NCBI RefSeq assembly: GCF_047730065.1
Contig: NZ_CP159829.1
Span: 930,001-994,000, forward strand
DNA: 64,000 nt
Direction of reading: 5' to 3'
Source of the DNA: Njordibacter sp028825405
Lineage (GTDB): Bacteria; Pseudomonadota; Gammaproteobacteria; Pseudomonadales; Balneatricaceae
Shown here piece after piece: positions 32,569 through 46,133 of the stretch; position 1 is the stretch's first letter, and the number at the start of each line of letters is the position of its first letter. The notes beneath the pieces were generated by a model that was not told the DNA's origin, searched no databases, and saw only the letters and a list, made by a program, of their open reading frames with translations. Made by a program: the position numbers and the translations under genes.

Positions 32569-35229
32569 GTGACACAGAGTCTTTCAGATGTAGATCCAAT
32601 TGAAACACAAGAGTGGTTGGACGCTTTGACATCAGTGATTAAAAACGAGGGCGCTGAACGTGCTCGATATATATTAGCCAAACTTGGCGAGCAGGCCCGT
32701 TTACAGGGGGCTAAACTAGATAACTCGCTCACTACTCCTTACGTCAATACGATTGCGCCAAGCGAAGAGCAGCGCATGCCCGGCGACTTATTCATGGAAC
32801 GTCGTATACGTTCTTTAATTCGTTGGAATGCCATGGCCATGGTGATGCGTGCTAATGATAATGATGACGGTCTGGGTGGGCATATTGCCAGCTTTTCTTC
32901 GTCAGCTACTCTGTATGACATTGGTTTTAACCATTTTTTCCGCGGCAACACTGATAAACAAGAGGGAGACTTGGTGTTTTTCCAAGGTCATATTTCTCCC
33001 GGCATTTATGCGCGCTCCTATTTGGAAGGCCGTCTCACCGATGAGCAGATGGACAATTTTCGCCGTGAAGTGGGTGGCAATGGACTATCCTCCTATCCGC
33101 ATCCATGGTTAATGCCAGACTATTGGCAGTTCCCTACGGTCTCTATGGGGCTTGGGCCCCTGCAGGCGATTCATCAGGCTCACATTATGCGCTATCAGCA
33201 ACAGCGTGGTTTGGTTGATAATGCGGATCGTAAGGTGTGGGCGTTTATCGGTGATGGTGAGTGTGATGAGCCTGAATCTTTAGGCTGTATTTCTCTTGCT
33301 GGGCGTGAAAAGCTAGACAATCTTATTTTTGTCATCAACTGCAATCTGCAGCGTTTAGATGGCCCTGTGCGTGGTAACGGTAAAATTATCCAGGAACTTG
33401 AGGGCATATTTAGAGGCGCAGGTTGGCATGTGGTTAAGGTGATCTGGGGGCGTCATTGGGACCCACTCCTAGAGCGTGACACCCATGGATTATTGCAGCA
33501 GCGCATGAATGAAGTGGTAGACGGTGAGTTACAGAACTATAAGGCCATGGGTGGCGCATACACCCGTGAGCACTTCTTTGGCAAATACCCAGAATTGTTA
33601 GCTATGGTGGCAGACTATACTGACGAAGATATCATGAAGCTCAACCGTGGTGGCCACGACCCTTATAAGGTTTATGCGGCCTATCATGAGGCGACTCATA
33701 CGGAAGGTAAGCCCACCGTTATTTTGGCGCAAACGGTTAAAGGTTATGGCATGGGCAAGTCGGGCGAAGCCAAAAACCCCACTCATTCCTTGAAAAAGCT
33801 GGATATGGACGAAATGGAAAGCTTTTGCCAACGGTTTAATATTCCTTTAACCCGTGATCAAATTAAAACTGTGCCTTACTATCGTCCAGCGCAAGATACC
33901 CCCGAAATGAAGTATATGCGCGCCAGACGAGATGCCCTAGGAGGCGTTTTACCGAGTCGTCGTAATGATTTTGAGAGTTTAAAAACACCCACGCTAGATT
34001 CTCTGGCTGGTCAGTTAAAGTCCAGTGGCAAGCGTGAGATCTCGACTACCATGTCGTTTGTTCGCACCCTTACAACACTGGTTAAAAACAAAGATATCGG
34101 TGAGCGTGTGGTACCCATTGTGCCAGATGAAGCGCGTACTTTTGGTATGGAAGGCATGTTCCGTCAGTTAGGCATCTATACTGCGGAAGGGCAAAAGTAT
34201 GTGCCCCATGATGCAGATCAAGTGATGTATTACCGTGAAGATCAGGCAGGGCAGATCTTAGAGGAAGGGATTAACGAAGCAGGCGCAATGGCTGCCTGGT
34301 TGGCTTGTGCAACCTCTTACAGTAATAATAATTATCCCATGGTGCCGTTTTACATCTTTTACTCGATGTTTGGTTTCCAGCGAGTTGGAGACTTAGCTTG
34401 GGCAGCGGGTGACAGTCAGGCCCGTGGATTCCTCATTGGAGCGACAGCAGGCCGTACCACTCTGAATGGTGAGGGTTTGCAGCATGAGGATGGACACAGT
34501 CATATTATGGGTAATCTCATACCCAACTGTGTGACCTATGATCCGACCTATGCGTACGAGCTAACGGTAATTATTCAAGATGGTTTGCACCGTATGTATG
34601 AGCTAAAAGAAAACAAGTTCTACTACATTACCGTGATGAACGAAAACTACCATCAGCCGGATATGCCGGTGGGCTGTGAAGCTGGCATTGTTAAAGGCAT
34701 GTACTTGTTAAATGAAATTAAGTCGAAAGCTAAAAAGCGTGTGCAATTAATGGGTAGTGGTACCATTTTAAGAGAAGTGGAAGCGGCGGCAGACATTTTG
34801 GCAACAGAGTTCGATATAGGTTCAGATGTCTGGAGTGCGACAAGTTTTAATGAGCTTGGGCGCAACGCTCAGGACGTCAGCCGGTGGAATATGTTACATC
34901 CTGAGGCAGAGCCAAAGCAAAGCTATGTTGAAGAATGTTTGTCAGGCCACTCAGGCCCAGTCATCGCTGCTACTGACTATGTTAAGGCTTTTGCCGAGCA
35001 AATTCGGGAGTTTGTGCCAGCTAATTTTAAGGTGTTGGGCACCGATGGTTATGGTCGTAGTGACAGTCGTGAAAAGTTGCGAGAGTTTTTTGAGGTCAAT
35101 CGTTACTACATTGTGGTTGCAGCCTTAAAAGCCTTAGCAGAAGATGGCACAATTAAGGTGAGCGAGGTTTCGCGGGCCATTAAAAAGTTCAATATCGACA
35201 GTGATAAGCCAAATCCAGTGCACCTTTAA
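32569..35229 (+). CDS. aceE: Pyruvate dehydrogenase E1 component (homodimeric type)
   Basis: This 886-aa thiamine-diphosphate enzyme decarboxylates pyruvate and acetylates the lipoyl groups of AceF. It has GHIASFSSSATLYDIGFNHFF near residue 105, the ThDP motif GDGECDEPES near 225-235 with the following NCNLQRLDGPVRGN, and GEGLQHEDGHSH in the second half. The length matches E. coli-type AceE. The start is GTG at 32569, preceded by AGGGGAAA. AceF follows after 26 bp. No dihydrolipoamide dehydrogenase gene is linked, so E3 must be encoded elsewhere. Confidence 0.96.
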   Translation: MTQSLSDVDPIETQEWLDALTSVIKNEGAERARYILAKLGEQARLQGAKLDNSLTTPYVNTIAPSEEQRMPGDLFMERRIRSLIRWNAMAMVMRANDNDDGLGGHIASFSSSATLYDIGFNHFFRGNTDKQEGDLVFFQGHISPGIYARSYLEGRLTDEQMDNFRREVGGNGLSSYPHPWLMPDYWQFPTVSMGLGPLQAIHQAHIMRYQQQRGLVDNADRKVWAFIGDGECDEPESLGCISLAGREKLDNLIFVINCNLQRLDGPVRGNGKIIQELEGIFRGAGWHVVKVIWGRHWDPLLERDTHGLLQQRMNEVVDGELQNYKAMGGAYTREHFFGKYPELLAMVADYTDEDIMKLNRGGHDPYKVYAAYHEATHTEGKPTVILAQTVKGYGMGKSGEAKNPTHSLKKLDMDEMESFCQRFNIPLTRDQIKTVPYYRPAQDTPEMKYMRARRDALGGVLPSRRNDFESLKTPTLDSLAGQLKSSGKREISTTMSFVRTLTTLVKNKDIGERVVPIVPDEARTFGMEGMFRQLGIYTAEGQKYVPHDADQVMYYREDQAGQILEEGINEAGAMAAWLACATSYSNNNYPMVPFYIFYSMFGFQRVGDLAWAAGDSQARGFLIGATAGRTTLNGEGLQHEDGHSHIMGNLIPNCVTYDPTYAYELTVIIQDGLHRMYELKENKFYYITVMNENYHQPDMPVGCEAGIVKGMYLLNEIKSKAKKRVQLMGSGTILREVEAAADILATEFDIGSDVWSATSFNELGRNAQDVSRWNMLHPEAEPKQSYVEECLSGHSGPVIAATDYVKAFAEQIREFVPANFKVLGTDGYGRSDSREKLREFFEVNRYYIVVAALKALAEDGTIKVSEVSRAIKKFNIDSDKPNPVHL

Positions 35230-35255
35230 GCTGCTGACGAGACGAGGACAGAGAC

Positions 35256-36977
35256 ATGGCAACAAGTAAAATGATGGTCCCAGACATGGGTGGTGCAGTA
35301 GACGTAGAGGTCATCGAGATTTGCGTCGCCGTGGGTGATGTGATTAGTGAGGGCGACTCTATCGTTGTGGTGGAGACAGATAAAGCGTCAATGGAAATTC
35401 CTGCATCAATTGCTGGAGTCGTTAAAAGTATTGCATTAAAAGAAGGTGATACCTGTAGTTTAGGTGACCTCATGGTGGAAATTGAAACAGACTCAACGCC
35501 AGATAAAGGTAAAGAGGCAGAGCCTCAAGTTCTAGCTCAAGCTGAAGTTCAAGTTAAAGTTGAAATGGCAGTAGAACCTTTGGCTGCTGTGATCGCTGAT
35601 GCGCCAGTGCAAGCTCCTGTGGCAGAGTCAGAGCATGCGTTAGAGCAATTGGCCCTGGTGCCAGATTTAGGCGGCGCAGTGGATGTAGAGGTGATTGAGG
35701 TTAGCGTTAAAGTTGGCGATGAGTTAGCTGAAGGAGATAGTCTCATAGTGCTTGAGACTGACAAAGCCTCGATGGAGATTCCTGTTGAATTTGCTGGCAC
35801 TGTGCTGCAGATTAACGTGGCTGAAGGTGCCAAGCTTAATGTGGGTGATGCCATTGCAGTTTTGGCAAGTACGGCTGAGGCAGTTGTGCCTGAAGTTATG
35901 GTTGAGGTTAAAGCAGTGTCTGCTGCCTCAGAGGCTTTAGCACCAGTGCCAGCAGTTGCCCAAACTCCAGTAGCGGCTCCTAAGGCTGCTCAAGCCCCTA
36001 ATGTAAGTGTGGCGACTAACGTTATTGTAGCTAAAGTAGAGCCAGCAGCTGAAGTAGTTAATTCAGGCACTACTGGCACGGTCCATGCGGGTCCTGCAGT
36101 GCGTATGTTGGCTCGGGAATTAGGTGTGGATCTGTCTAAGGTGCCAGCCACAGGGCCAAGAGACCGGTTATTAAAAGAAGATATACAGGCTTTTGTGAAG
36201 CAAAAAATGCAACAGCCGGCGGCTCAGTCTATGCAGGGTCACGGCATAGAGCAGCCCCCTGCTATCGACTTTAGCCAGTATGGCAGTATAGATCGCATTA
36301 AAATGACTAAGGTGCAGCGCATTACTGCGCAAAATATGACCCGTAGTTGGCTTAATGTACCCCATGTGACTCAGTTTGATCATGCGGACATTACTGATCT
36401 AGAGTTGTTTCGCAAAGGCTTAAAGGCAGAAGCAGAGCTAAAAGGTACCAAGGTCACACCTTTGCCATTTATGCTTAAAGCCTGCGCCATGGCTTTGCGT
36501 CAGTACCCACAATTTAATGTATCGTTAGATAATGATGGCGAGCACATCGTGCAAAAGCACTACATCAATATTGGTATCGCTGTAGATACACCAGCAGGGC
36601 TCATGGTGCCAGTCATTCGTGATGTTGATCAGAAATCCATATGGCAATTGGCAGAAGAAGTGATTGTCATGGGGGCGAAGGCTAAAGACAAAAAGTTAAT
36701 GCCAGCCGACATGCAAGGTGGTTGCTTTACTATTTCTAGTCTGGGGGGTATCGGTGGTACTGCATTCACGCCTATCGTGAATACACCAGAGGTGGCTATA
36801 TTAGGGGTGTCCAAAGCAGACATGCAGCCTCGTTGGGACGGTAGTGAGTTTCAACCAAGGCTGATGATGCCTTTATGCCTGTCATACGATCATCGTGCTG
36901 TAAACGGCGCAGATGCGGCTCGTTTTACTCAATATTTAGCCAAAGTGTTGGGTGATATTCGCCATTTAGTGATGTAA
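35256..36977 (+). CDS. aceF: Dihydrolipoyllysine acetyltransferase (E2) with two lipoyl domains
   Basis: This is the 573-aa core subunit of the pyruvate dehydrogenase complex. It has two lipoyl domains, each with the lipoylation motif ETDKASMEIP (first about residue 43, second about 165). Ala/Pro/Val-rich linkers separate them. A peripheral-subunit binding domain follows near 275-315 (HAGPAVRMLARELGVDL), then the catalytic domain ending with YDHRAVNGADAARF. It transfers acetyl groups to CoA. E. coli has three lipoyl domains; two is common in other gammaproteobacteria. Confidence 0.96.
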   Translation: MATSKMMVPDMGGAVDVEVIEICVAVGDVISEGDSIVVVETDKASMEIPASIAGVVKSIALKEGDTCSLGDLMVEIETDSTPDKGKEAEPQVLAQAEVQVKVEMAVEPLAAVIADAPVQAPVAESEHALEQLALVPDLGGAVDVEVIEVSVKVGDELAEGDSLIVLETDKASMEIPVEFAGTVLQINVAEGAKLNVGDAIAVLASTAEAVVPEVMVEVKAVSAASEALAPVPAVAQTPVAAPKAAQAPNVSVATNVIVAKVEPAAEVVNSGTTGTVHAGPAVRMLARELGVDLSKVPATGPRDRLLKEDIQAFVKQKMQQPAAQSMQGHGIEQPPAIDFSQYGSIDRIKMTKVQRITAQNMTRSWLNVPHVTQFDHADITDLELFRKGLKAEAELKGTKVTPLPFMLKACAMALRQYPQFNVSLDNDGEHIVQKHYINIGIAVDTPAGLMVPVIRDVDQKSIWQLAEEVIVMGAKAKDKKLMPADMQGGCFTISSLGGIGGTAFTPIVNTPEVAILGVSKADMQPRWDGSEFQPRLMMPLCLSYDHRAVNGADAARFTQYLAKVLGDIRHLVM

Positions 36978-37026
36978 CTTTGGTCTCACACTTGGCCAGG
37001 GATTGAGTTTGAGGCGTGGTTTGAAC

Positions 37027-37048
37027 AAGGGCGCGTAAGCGCCCTTTT
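37027..37048 (+). terminator. aceEF terminator
   Basis: AAGGGCGC (37027-37034) pairs with GCGCCCTT (37039-37046) around a GTAA tetraloop, followed by TTTT. It lies 50 bp after the aceF stop. Confidence 0.88.
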
Positions 37049-37122
37049 CTGTGCCTGCTCTCTTTTGGTGCAGCCTAGGTGATATTTTAGGTAATTTTTT
37101 AGGCCTCATTGCCTTAAACCGC

Positions 37123-37150
37123 TTGTGCTTTGCCGTGCGATGGATATAAT
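37123..37150 (+). promoter_or_regulatory. rRNA operon promoter 1
   Basis: TTGTGC and TATAAT are separated by 16 bp, followed by GGCGCTCCC, a GC-rich discriminator typical of stringently controlled rRNA promoters. It lies about 450 bp before mature 16S. Confidence 0.7.
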
Positions 37151-37283
37151 GGCGCTCCCTTGTTAAAGGGGCCTGTGACACGCCTTAAGCGAGTCGTTAA
37201 AAGGCCTTGTAAAACAAAGGTCTGGCAAAATCCTAAGGGACGCGTCAGGGATCGAAATAAAGTGGTTATTTACACCATTTCGA

Positions 37284-37311
37284 TTGACGGCGAGGATTAC
37301 TTCGGTATAAT
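37284..37311 (+). promoter_or_regulatory. rRNA operon promoter 2
   Basis: TTGACG and TATAAT are separated by 16 bp, followed by ACGTCACC. It is a near-consensus sigma-70 promoter about 300 bp before mature 16S, in tandem with promoter 1. Confidence 0.85.
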
Positions 37312-37361
37312 ACGTCACCTCGGTTGAGCGCACTGCTTTAGGGCAAATCATTCAATCGACC

Positions 37362-37373
37362 GCTCTTTAACAA
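37362..37373 (+). promoter_or_regulatory. boxA antitermination element in rRNA leader
   Basis: GCTCTTTAACAA matches the NusB/S10-binding boxA of rRNA leaders and lies downstream of both promoters. Confidence 0.85.
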
Positions 37374-37605
37374 TTTAATCAAGTAATTCGTGTGGGCGTT
37401 TGTTGGATTGGCAATAAGACCTGAACCCTTTCTTCGGAATAAGGTTGAGGCAACGATCAAACAGACGACTCGTGAATTCATTTAATATTGGCTTTTATGC
37501 TTGGCTTCGGTCGAGGATGGAGGTCAGCGTAATTAAGTTTACAGTAAGAGTTTGAGCAAAAAATTAGATGATCTTTTCTTCGGGATTGATTGTCGAACAT
37601 TTTTA

Positions 37606-39149
<1,544 letters not shown>

Positions 39150-39551
39150 AACGCAAAGCCACCCGGCAAGCGCTCACAACGAATTACTTGATTAAAGAAT
39201 GAGAGCTGACGCAAGTCAGCCCTCATTGTTAAAGGCTGTCTGGCGTATGCTGGGCCTGCTCTTTAAAAAAATGGATTTGTGATATCGATTGATGGATTGG
39301 CCCCGAGCCATGAAGTTAATCAGCGTTTAAACACATCGTCACCAGCGGTTGTGTTTAGACAAAACGTTGCAACGTCTTCTAGCGATCACGTTGTAACAAA
39401 GTTTAGGTAATACACAGTTAATTATTCAATTTCTAATTAACTGATTATGTGTTTTATCGAGCGACTTATCCGAAGGCCCTAGCGATAGGGTTTATCGTAA
39501 ACTTGATTGAAAGTAATTTGTCAGAATTACTGCGACCCTTTTGGGTTATAT
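39150..39551 (+). other. 16S-23S internal transcribed spacer without tRNA
   Basis: About 400 bp hold a second boxA-like TGCTCTTTAA at 39257-39266. No tRNA is found: no T-loop TTCGA motif or acceptor pairing is visible on either strand, whereas tRNA-Ile/Ala are the usual content. Inverted repeats flanking the rRNAs presumably form the RNase III processing stems. Confidence 0.8.
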
Positions 39552-42440
<2,889 letters not shown>

Positions 42441-42596
42441 ATAACGCCAAAAGCGTTGTACAAGCGAAGAAGTACGATTAAGTTTACGAAGGATAAGTGC
42501 TTGATAAGCGCATGATGTAGGACCTAGACAGTGGATATCACAGATTCAAGGATGTAGATTGATTGTAGGATTGATTGATCTTCATTCACCTTTTTT

Positions 42597-42714
42597 GCTT
42601 GGCGACCATAGCGAGATGGAACCACCTGACCCCATTCCGAACTCAGAAGTGAAACGTTTTAGCGCCGATGGTAGTGTGGGGTTTCCCCATGTGAGAGTAG
42701 GTCATCGCCAAGCA
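42597..42714 (+). rRNA. 5S ribosomal RNA
   Basis: About 118 nt begin GCTTGGCGACC and end GTCATCGCCAAGC, closing the terminal helix. ACCCCATTCCGAACTCAGAA and GCGCCGATGGTAGTGTGGGG are the conserved interior segments. Confidence 0.96.
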
Positions 42715-42730
42715 CCTCATTTAATAAGAA

Positions 42731-42761
42731 AGCCTCAATGCTCACGCACTGGGGCTTTTTT
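42731..42761 (+). terminator. rRNA operon terminator
   Basis: AGCCTCA (42731-42737) pairs with TGGGGCT (one T-G wobble) around a 12-nt loop and is followed by six T. It lies 17 bp after 5S. Confidence 0.85.
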
Positions 42762-42851
42762 ATTGGGCGCTTGAAAGTGCGTGCTAGGACAAAAACGCTA
42801 GAAAGAGCGTGCTAAAAAACACACGCTAGCAAGTACTGGATGATAACGGGC

Positions 42852-44018
42852 CTATAAACCGCGCTGGTAAACTCGCTGTGCTGCGGCTACTCCACTACCT
42901 AAATCAATGTCATACCCTAGGTCTACCATGGTCATCTCTGCAGCTGCGATGCCAGATAAAGCCATAACATCGGTCATCGCCCCTAAATGGCCAATGCGAA
43001 ATAGCTTGCCCGCCATTTTTCCTAAGCCGCCGCCAAAAGATACACCATAGGCTTCATAAGCGTGTTGAGTAACTAAGTTGGCATCTTTGCCTTCAGGCAC
43101 CATGATGGCTGTAACCGTATCAGAATATAGCTCAGGATTTTTGGCGCATAACTCAAGGCCCCAAGCTTTGACTGCAGCTCTGATGCCCTGTGCTATACGA
43201 TGATGGCGTGCATTAACGTTATCCATACCTTCGTTTAATAACAGTTCAACACTGGCCTTTAAACCACTGAACAGTTGCAAAGGTGGAGTGTAAGGGTAAC
43301 TGCCAATCTTATTAGCGTTGGCCATGTCGTTAAAGTCGAAGAAACAGCGGGGCAAGGTTGCAGTTTGGGTTGCTGCCATAGCCTTAGGGCTCACTCCCAC
43401 TATGGCAAGGCCAGTATTTAACATGAAGCCTTTCTGAGCACCTGTGATGGCTACATCTACTCCCCAAGCATCCATTTGAAAGTCCATGCTGGCCAGTGAA
43501 CTTACTGCATCGACCATTAACAAGGCACTGTGGTTGGCGTCATCAATGGCCTTGCGAACCCCATGCACGTCACTTTTGACTGCGGTCGCTGTCTCGTTGT
43601 GGGTGACCAGCACCGCTTTAATCTCACCTTGCTGATCAGCTTTTAAGCGCCGCGCGAATTCTTCAACCGGCGCTCCAGTACCCCATTCACAATCTACCAC
43701 TTCAACATCTAAGCCAAAACGCTGACAAAGATCAATCCAACGTTGGCTAAACATGCCATAGCAAGCAATGAGTACCTTGTCACCGGCACATAGAGTGTTG
43801 CTAATCGCGCCTTCCCAACCTCCAGTTCCAGTCGCAGAAAATAATAATACCTGACCTGTGTCTGTTTTAAATATTTTCTTCAGGTCGTTAAGTAAAGGCA
43901 TATAGTCATCTGCAAAATCGGCAGCACGATGGTCAAAATTACTGACTGACATGGCCGCTTTTAAAACATCGGGTGTGTTAGTGGGCCCTGGGATGAAGAT
44001 GGGATTCTGATGGCGCAT
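42852..44018 (-). CDS. Aspartate/serine--glyoxylate aminotransferase family (BhcA-like)
   Basis: This 388-aa PLP aminotransferase of class V has FIPGPTN at 8-14, SATGTGGWEGAISN at 61-74, Asp170 in MVDAVSSL and the PLP Lys196 in TGAQKGFM. This matches serine-glyoxylate aminotransferases and the aspartate-glyoxylate enzyme BhcA of the beta-hydroxyaspartate cycle. It makes glycine from glyoxylate with serine or aspartate as donor. It is divergent from an IclR-family regulator, the same pairing as bhcA-bhcR. The bhcBCD genes are not in this window, so a simple glyoxylate aminotransferase role is the safer call. Confidence 0.8.
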   Translation of the reverse strand: MRHQNPIFIPGPTNTPDVLKAAMSVSNFDHRAADFADDYMPLLNDLKKIFKTDTGQVLLFSATGTGGWEGAISNTLCAGDKVLIACYGMFSQRWIDLCQRFGLDVEVVDCEWGTGAPVEEFARRLKADQQGEIKAVLVTHNETATAVKSDVHGVRKAIDDANHSALLMVDAVSSLASMDFQMDAWGVDVAITGAQKGFMLNTGLAIVGVSPKAMAATQTATLPRCFFDFNDMANANKIGSYPYTPPLQLFSGLKASVELLLNEGMDNVNARHHRIAQGIRAAVKAWGLELCAKNPELYSDTVTAIMVPEGKDANLVTQHAYEAYGVSFGGGLGKMAGKLFRIGHLGAMTDVMALSGIAAAEMTMVDLGYDIDLGSGVAAAQRVYQRGL

Positions 44019-44086
44019 GAAAAAGACCTTTATTTAATTTATTTAAGACTCATTTTGAAGCCAAAACGACTATTAAACAATTTTAT

Positions 44087-44101
44087 TGGAAAATTATTCC
44101 A
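44087..44101 (+). promoter_or_regulatory. Candidate IclR-family operator 1
   Basis: TGGAAAATTATTCCA is a near-palindrome resembling the E. coli IclR consensus TGGAAATNATTTCCA. It lies in the divergent region between the aminotransferase and the IclR regulator. Confidence 0.55.
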
Positions 44102-44173
44102 TAAGGCTTTAAAATAAATAAATTATTGAAAAATATAGAGTTATAATATTTCATAATTAATAATAAATTAGCT

Positions 44174-44194
44174 ATGGAAAATAAATTTATCCAT
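44174..44194 (+). promoter_or_regulatory. Candidate IclR-family operator 2
   Basis: ATGGA (44174-44178) and TCCAT (44190-44194) flank an AT-rich centre that is itself largely complementary. It carries the same outer half-sites as the element 87 bp upstream. Confidence 0.45.
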
Positions 44195-44289
44195 GTTGAC
44201 TGTGGTTTATCATTATATTTATCGGTAGCGAAGCTAAAGCTTGGTGATATCTCAAGCATACAAATGATACGGTTTAATAGGAGACTGGC

Positions 44290-45102
44290 ATGAATGATGT
44301 TAAACGGGGTCGAGGTCGACCAAGGTCTGTGGTGCCTGATGCCAATGTGTCAACAGTGCAAGCCTTAGAACGAGGCATATTGTTACTCCAAGCCTTAGCC
44401 CAGCATAATGCTGTCAGTTTAAGTGACTTGGCGCTACAGGTGGGTATGCCTGCCTCCAGCGCCCATCGGCTGTTGATGACACTGCAACAGCATGACTTTG
44501 TAGACTTTGATGAGAATACTCAACTATGGCACGTGGGTCTTGAGGCTTTTCGCGTAGGCAGCGCTTATCTGTCCAGAACCAATCTGTTGGAAGCTGCGCG
44601 GGGGCCTTTAAGAGACCTCATGGAAATTACCGGTGAGACTGCAAATTTGGCAGTGATGGACAATGCTGAAGTCGTGTTTGTGGCACAGGTAGAGACCACG
44701 AATCCAATTCGAGCTTTCTTCAGTGCAGGGACGCGGGCTTTAATGCACTCCTCTGGCATTGGGAAGGCCTTATTAGCACAAATGCCCAGACGTAGATTAG
44801 AGGCCATGCTCCACAGTGCTGGCTTGCCCAAATATACCCCCAAAACCTTGTCAACACCTGCCGAACTTTATACAGATTTAGCAGACACCGCTAAACGGGG
44901 TTGGTCTTATGACCAAGAAGAACGCTATGAAGGTATGAGTTGCGTGGGCGCAGCAATCCGCAATGCCCACGGTGACTTAGTAGGTGGCATTTCTGTATCA
45001 GGGCCGAGTGTGCGTTTTGATCCTCTACAAGTCGCAGTAATTGGGCTTAAAGTTAAAGCTGCTGCAGATTTAGTGACGTTAACCTTAGGTGGCAAGGTAT
45101 AG
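44290..45102 (+). CDS. IclR family transcriptional regulator (BhcR-like)
   Basis: This 270-aa regulator has a basic N-terminus (KRGRGRPRS), an IclR winged helix (TVQALERGILLLQALAQHNAVSLSDLA, then PASSAHRLLMTL) and a GAF-like effector domain with MHSSGIGKALLAQMP and DQEERYEGMSCVGAAI. IclR proteins sense small acids. BhcR senses glyoxylate in the beta-hydroxyaspartate cycle, and the divergent aminotransferase makes glyoxylate a reasonable effector here. AGGAGA precedes the ATG. Two operator candidates lie upstream. Confidence 0.82.
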   Translation: MNDVKRGRGRPRSVVPDANVSTVQALERGILLLQALAQHNAVSLSDLALQVGMPASSAHRLLMTLQQHDFVDFDENTQLWHVGLEAFRVGSAYLSRTNLLEAARGPLRDLMEITGETANLAVMDNAEVVFVAQVETTNPIRAFFSAGTRALMHSSGIGKALLAQMPRRRLEAMLHSAGLPKYTPKTLSTPAELYTDLADTAKRGWSYDQEERYEGMSCVGAAIRNAHGDLVGGISVSGPSVRFDPLQVAVIGLKVKAAADLVTLTLGGKV

Positions 45103-45126
45103 TGAAAAACTTCATATCCCTAATTA

Positions 45127-45984
45127 TTACGGTATTATTTTCTCAATAAAGGCTTTAATTACCGGTACTAACTTGGCTTCTTTTAAACACACTAAATGTT
45201 CGATTACCTTCAGCTTGGTGTTGCGTATATTTACCGGCTGTATACGCTGATCTAAAGTTAGCTCACCAGCCTGTATAATGCCTACGCCCAACCCCAATGC
45301 AACTGCTTCTCGTAAGCCTTCACTACTACCGATTTCCAGTACCTGCTGGCTGATAATATTTTGACGGCGTAATTCTTGTTCAAACAAGGAGCGCGTGTAA
45401 GAACCTGTTTCTCGAATAATGAGTCGCTGATCTTCTATCTCCCTCAGAGCCACATTTCGGCGCTTCGCCCATGGGTGAACTGTACTAACGAAAAAAATAA
45501 TTTCATCTTGACGAAAAGGAGTGGATACCAAGCGTTCATGATGACTTGGCTCAGGCATAATACCTATGTCAAAGTGGCCTTCAATAAGCTGTTGGGAGAC
45601 CCATTGCGTATTGCCAAAATCTATCGCGACTTTAATACTAGGGTGTTGGCTTGCGAAGTCTTTAACCAAAGGCATAATTAAAAACGGACTGTCAGCGGCA
45701 ATGCGAAGGTGCCCACTTAACATGCCACGAGAACTAGACAGTAACTGTTCCATTTCAACTTCTGTTGCATGTTGTTTTCGAGTCATTTCTAATAACGCCC
45801 GGCCCATAGCCGTCACAATAACACCCCGTCCATGGCGCTTGAATAACTTAACACCATAACGGTCTTCTAAACCTCTGACATGATCTGACAGGGTAGGTTG
45901 GGTGAGATTCAGGCTGGCCGCTGCTTTAGTAAAGCTGCCTTGCATAGCAACTGCATGAAAGGCCTTTAAATGTGAATGATTAAT
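45127..45984 (-). CDS. LysR family regulator of the phosphonoacetate pathway, apparent ATT start
   Basis: This ~285-aa LysR regulator is divergent from phnA. The winged helix runs FHAVAMQGSFTKAA, then TLSDHVRGLEDRYGVKLF. The only ATG (45945) falls inside the helix and would drop the first ~13 residues. The frame continues upstream with INHSHLKAFHAVA to an ATT at 45982-45984, preceded by AGGA at good spacing, and meets TAG soon after. No ATG, GTG or TTG lies between. So it probably starts at ATT, as infC does, or has a sequencing error. The effector domain is standard. Confidence 0.75.
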   Translation of the reverse strand: MNHSHLKAFHAVAMQGSFTKAAASLNLTQPTLSDHVRGLEDRYGVKLFKRHGRGVIVTAMGRALLEMTRKQHATEVEMEQLLSSSRGMLSGHLRIAADSPFLIMPLVKDFASQHPSIKVAIDFGNTQWVSQQLIEGHFDIGIMPEPSHHERLVSTPFRQDEIIFFVSTVHPWAKRRNVALREIEDQRLIIRETGSYTRSLFEQELRRQNIISQQVLEIGSSEGLREAVALGLGVGIIQAGELTLDQRIQPVNIRNTKLKVIEHLVCLKEAKLVPVIKAFIEKIIP

Positions 45985-46133
45985 AGATAATTCCTATATC
46001 TAATATACAAAATATCGACTTGATCTTTATATTGCCTATGTTTTACACTTTTGTGAATACTTAAGAAAGTGTTTTATTAAATTCTTGATAAGAAACTTAT
46101 ACTACTAATATTTCAACACCAAAAGAAGGACTT

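Noticed and set aside
39150..39551. tRNA-Ile or tRNA-Ala in the rRNA spacer
   Set aside because: No cloverleaf, T-loop motif or acceptor pairing was found on either strand.
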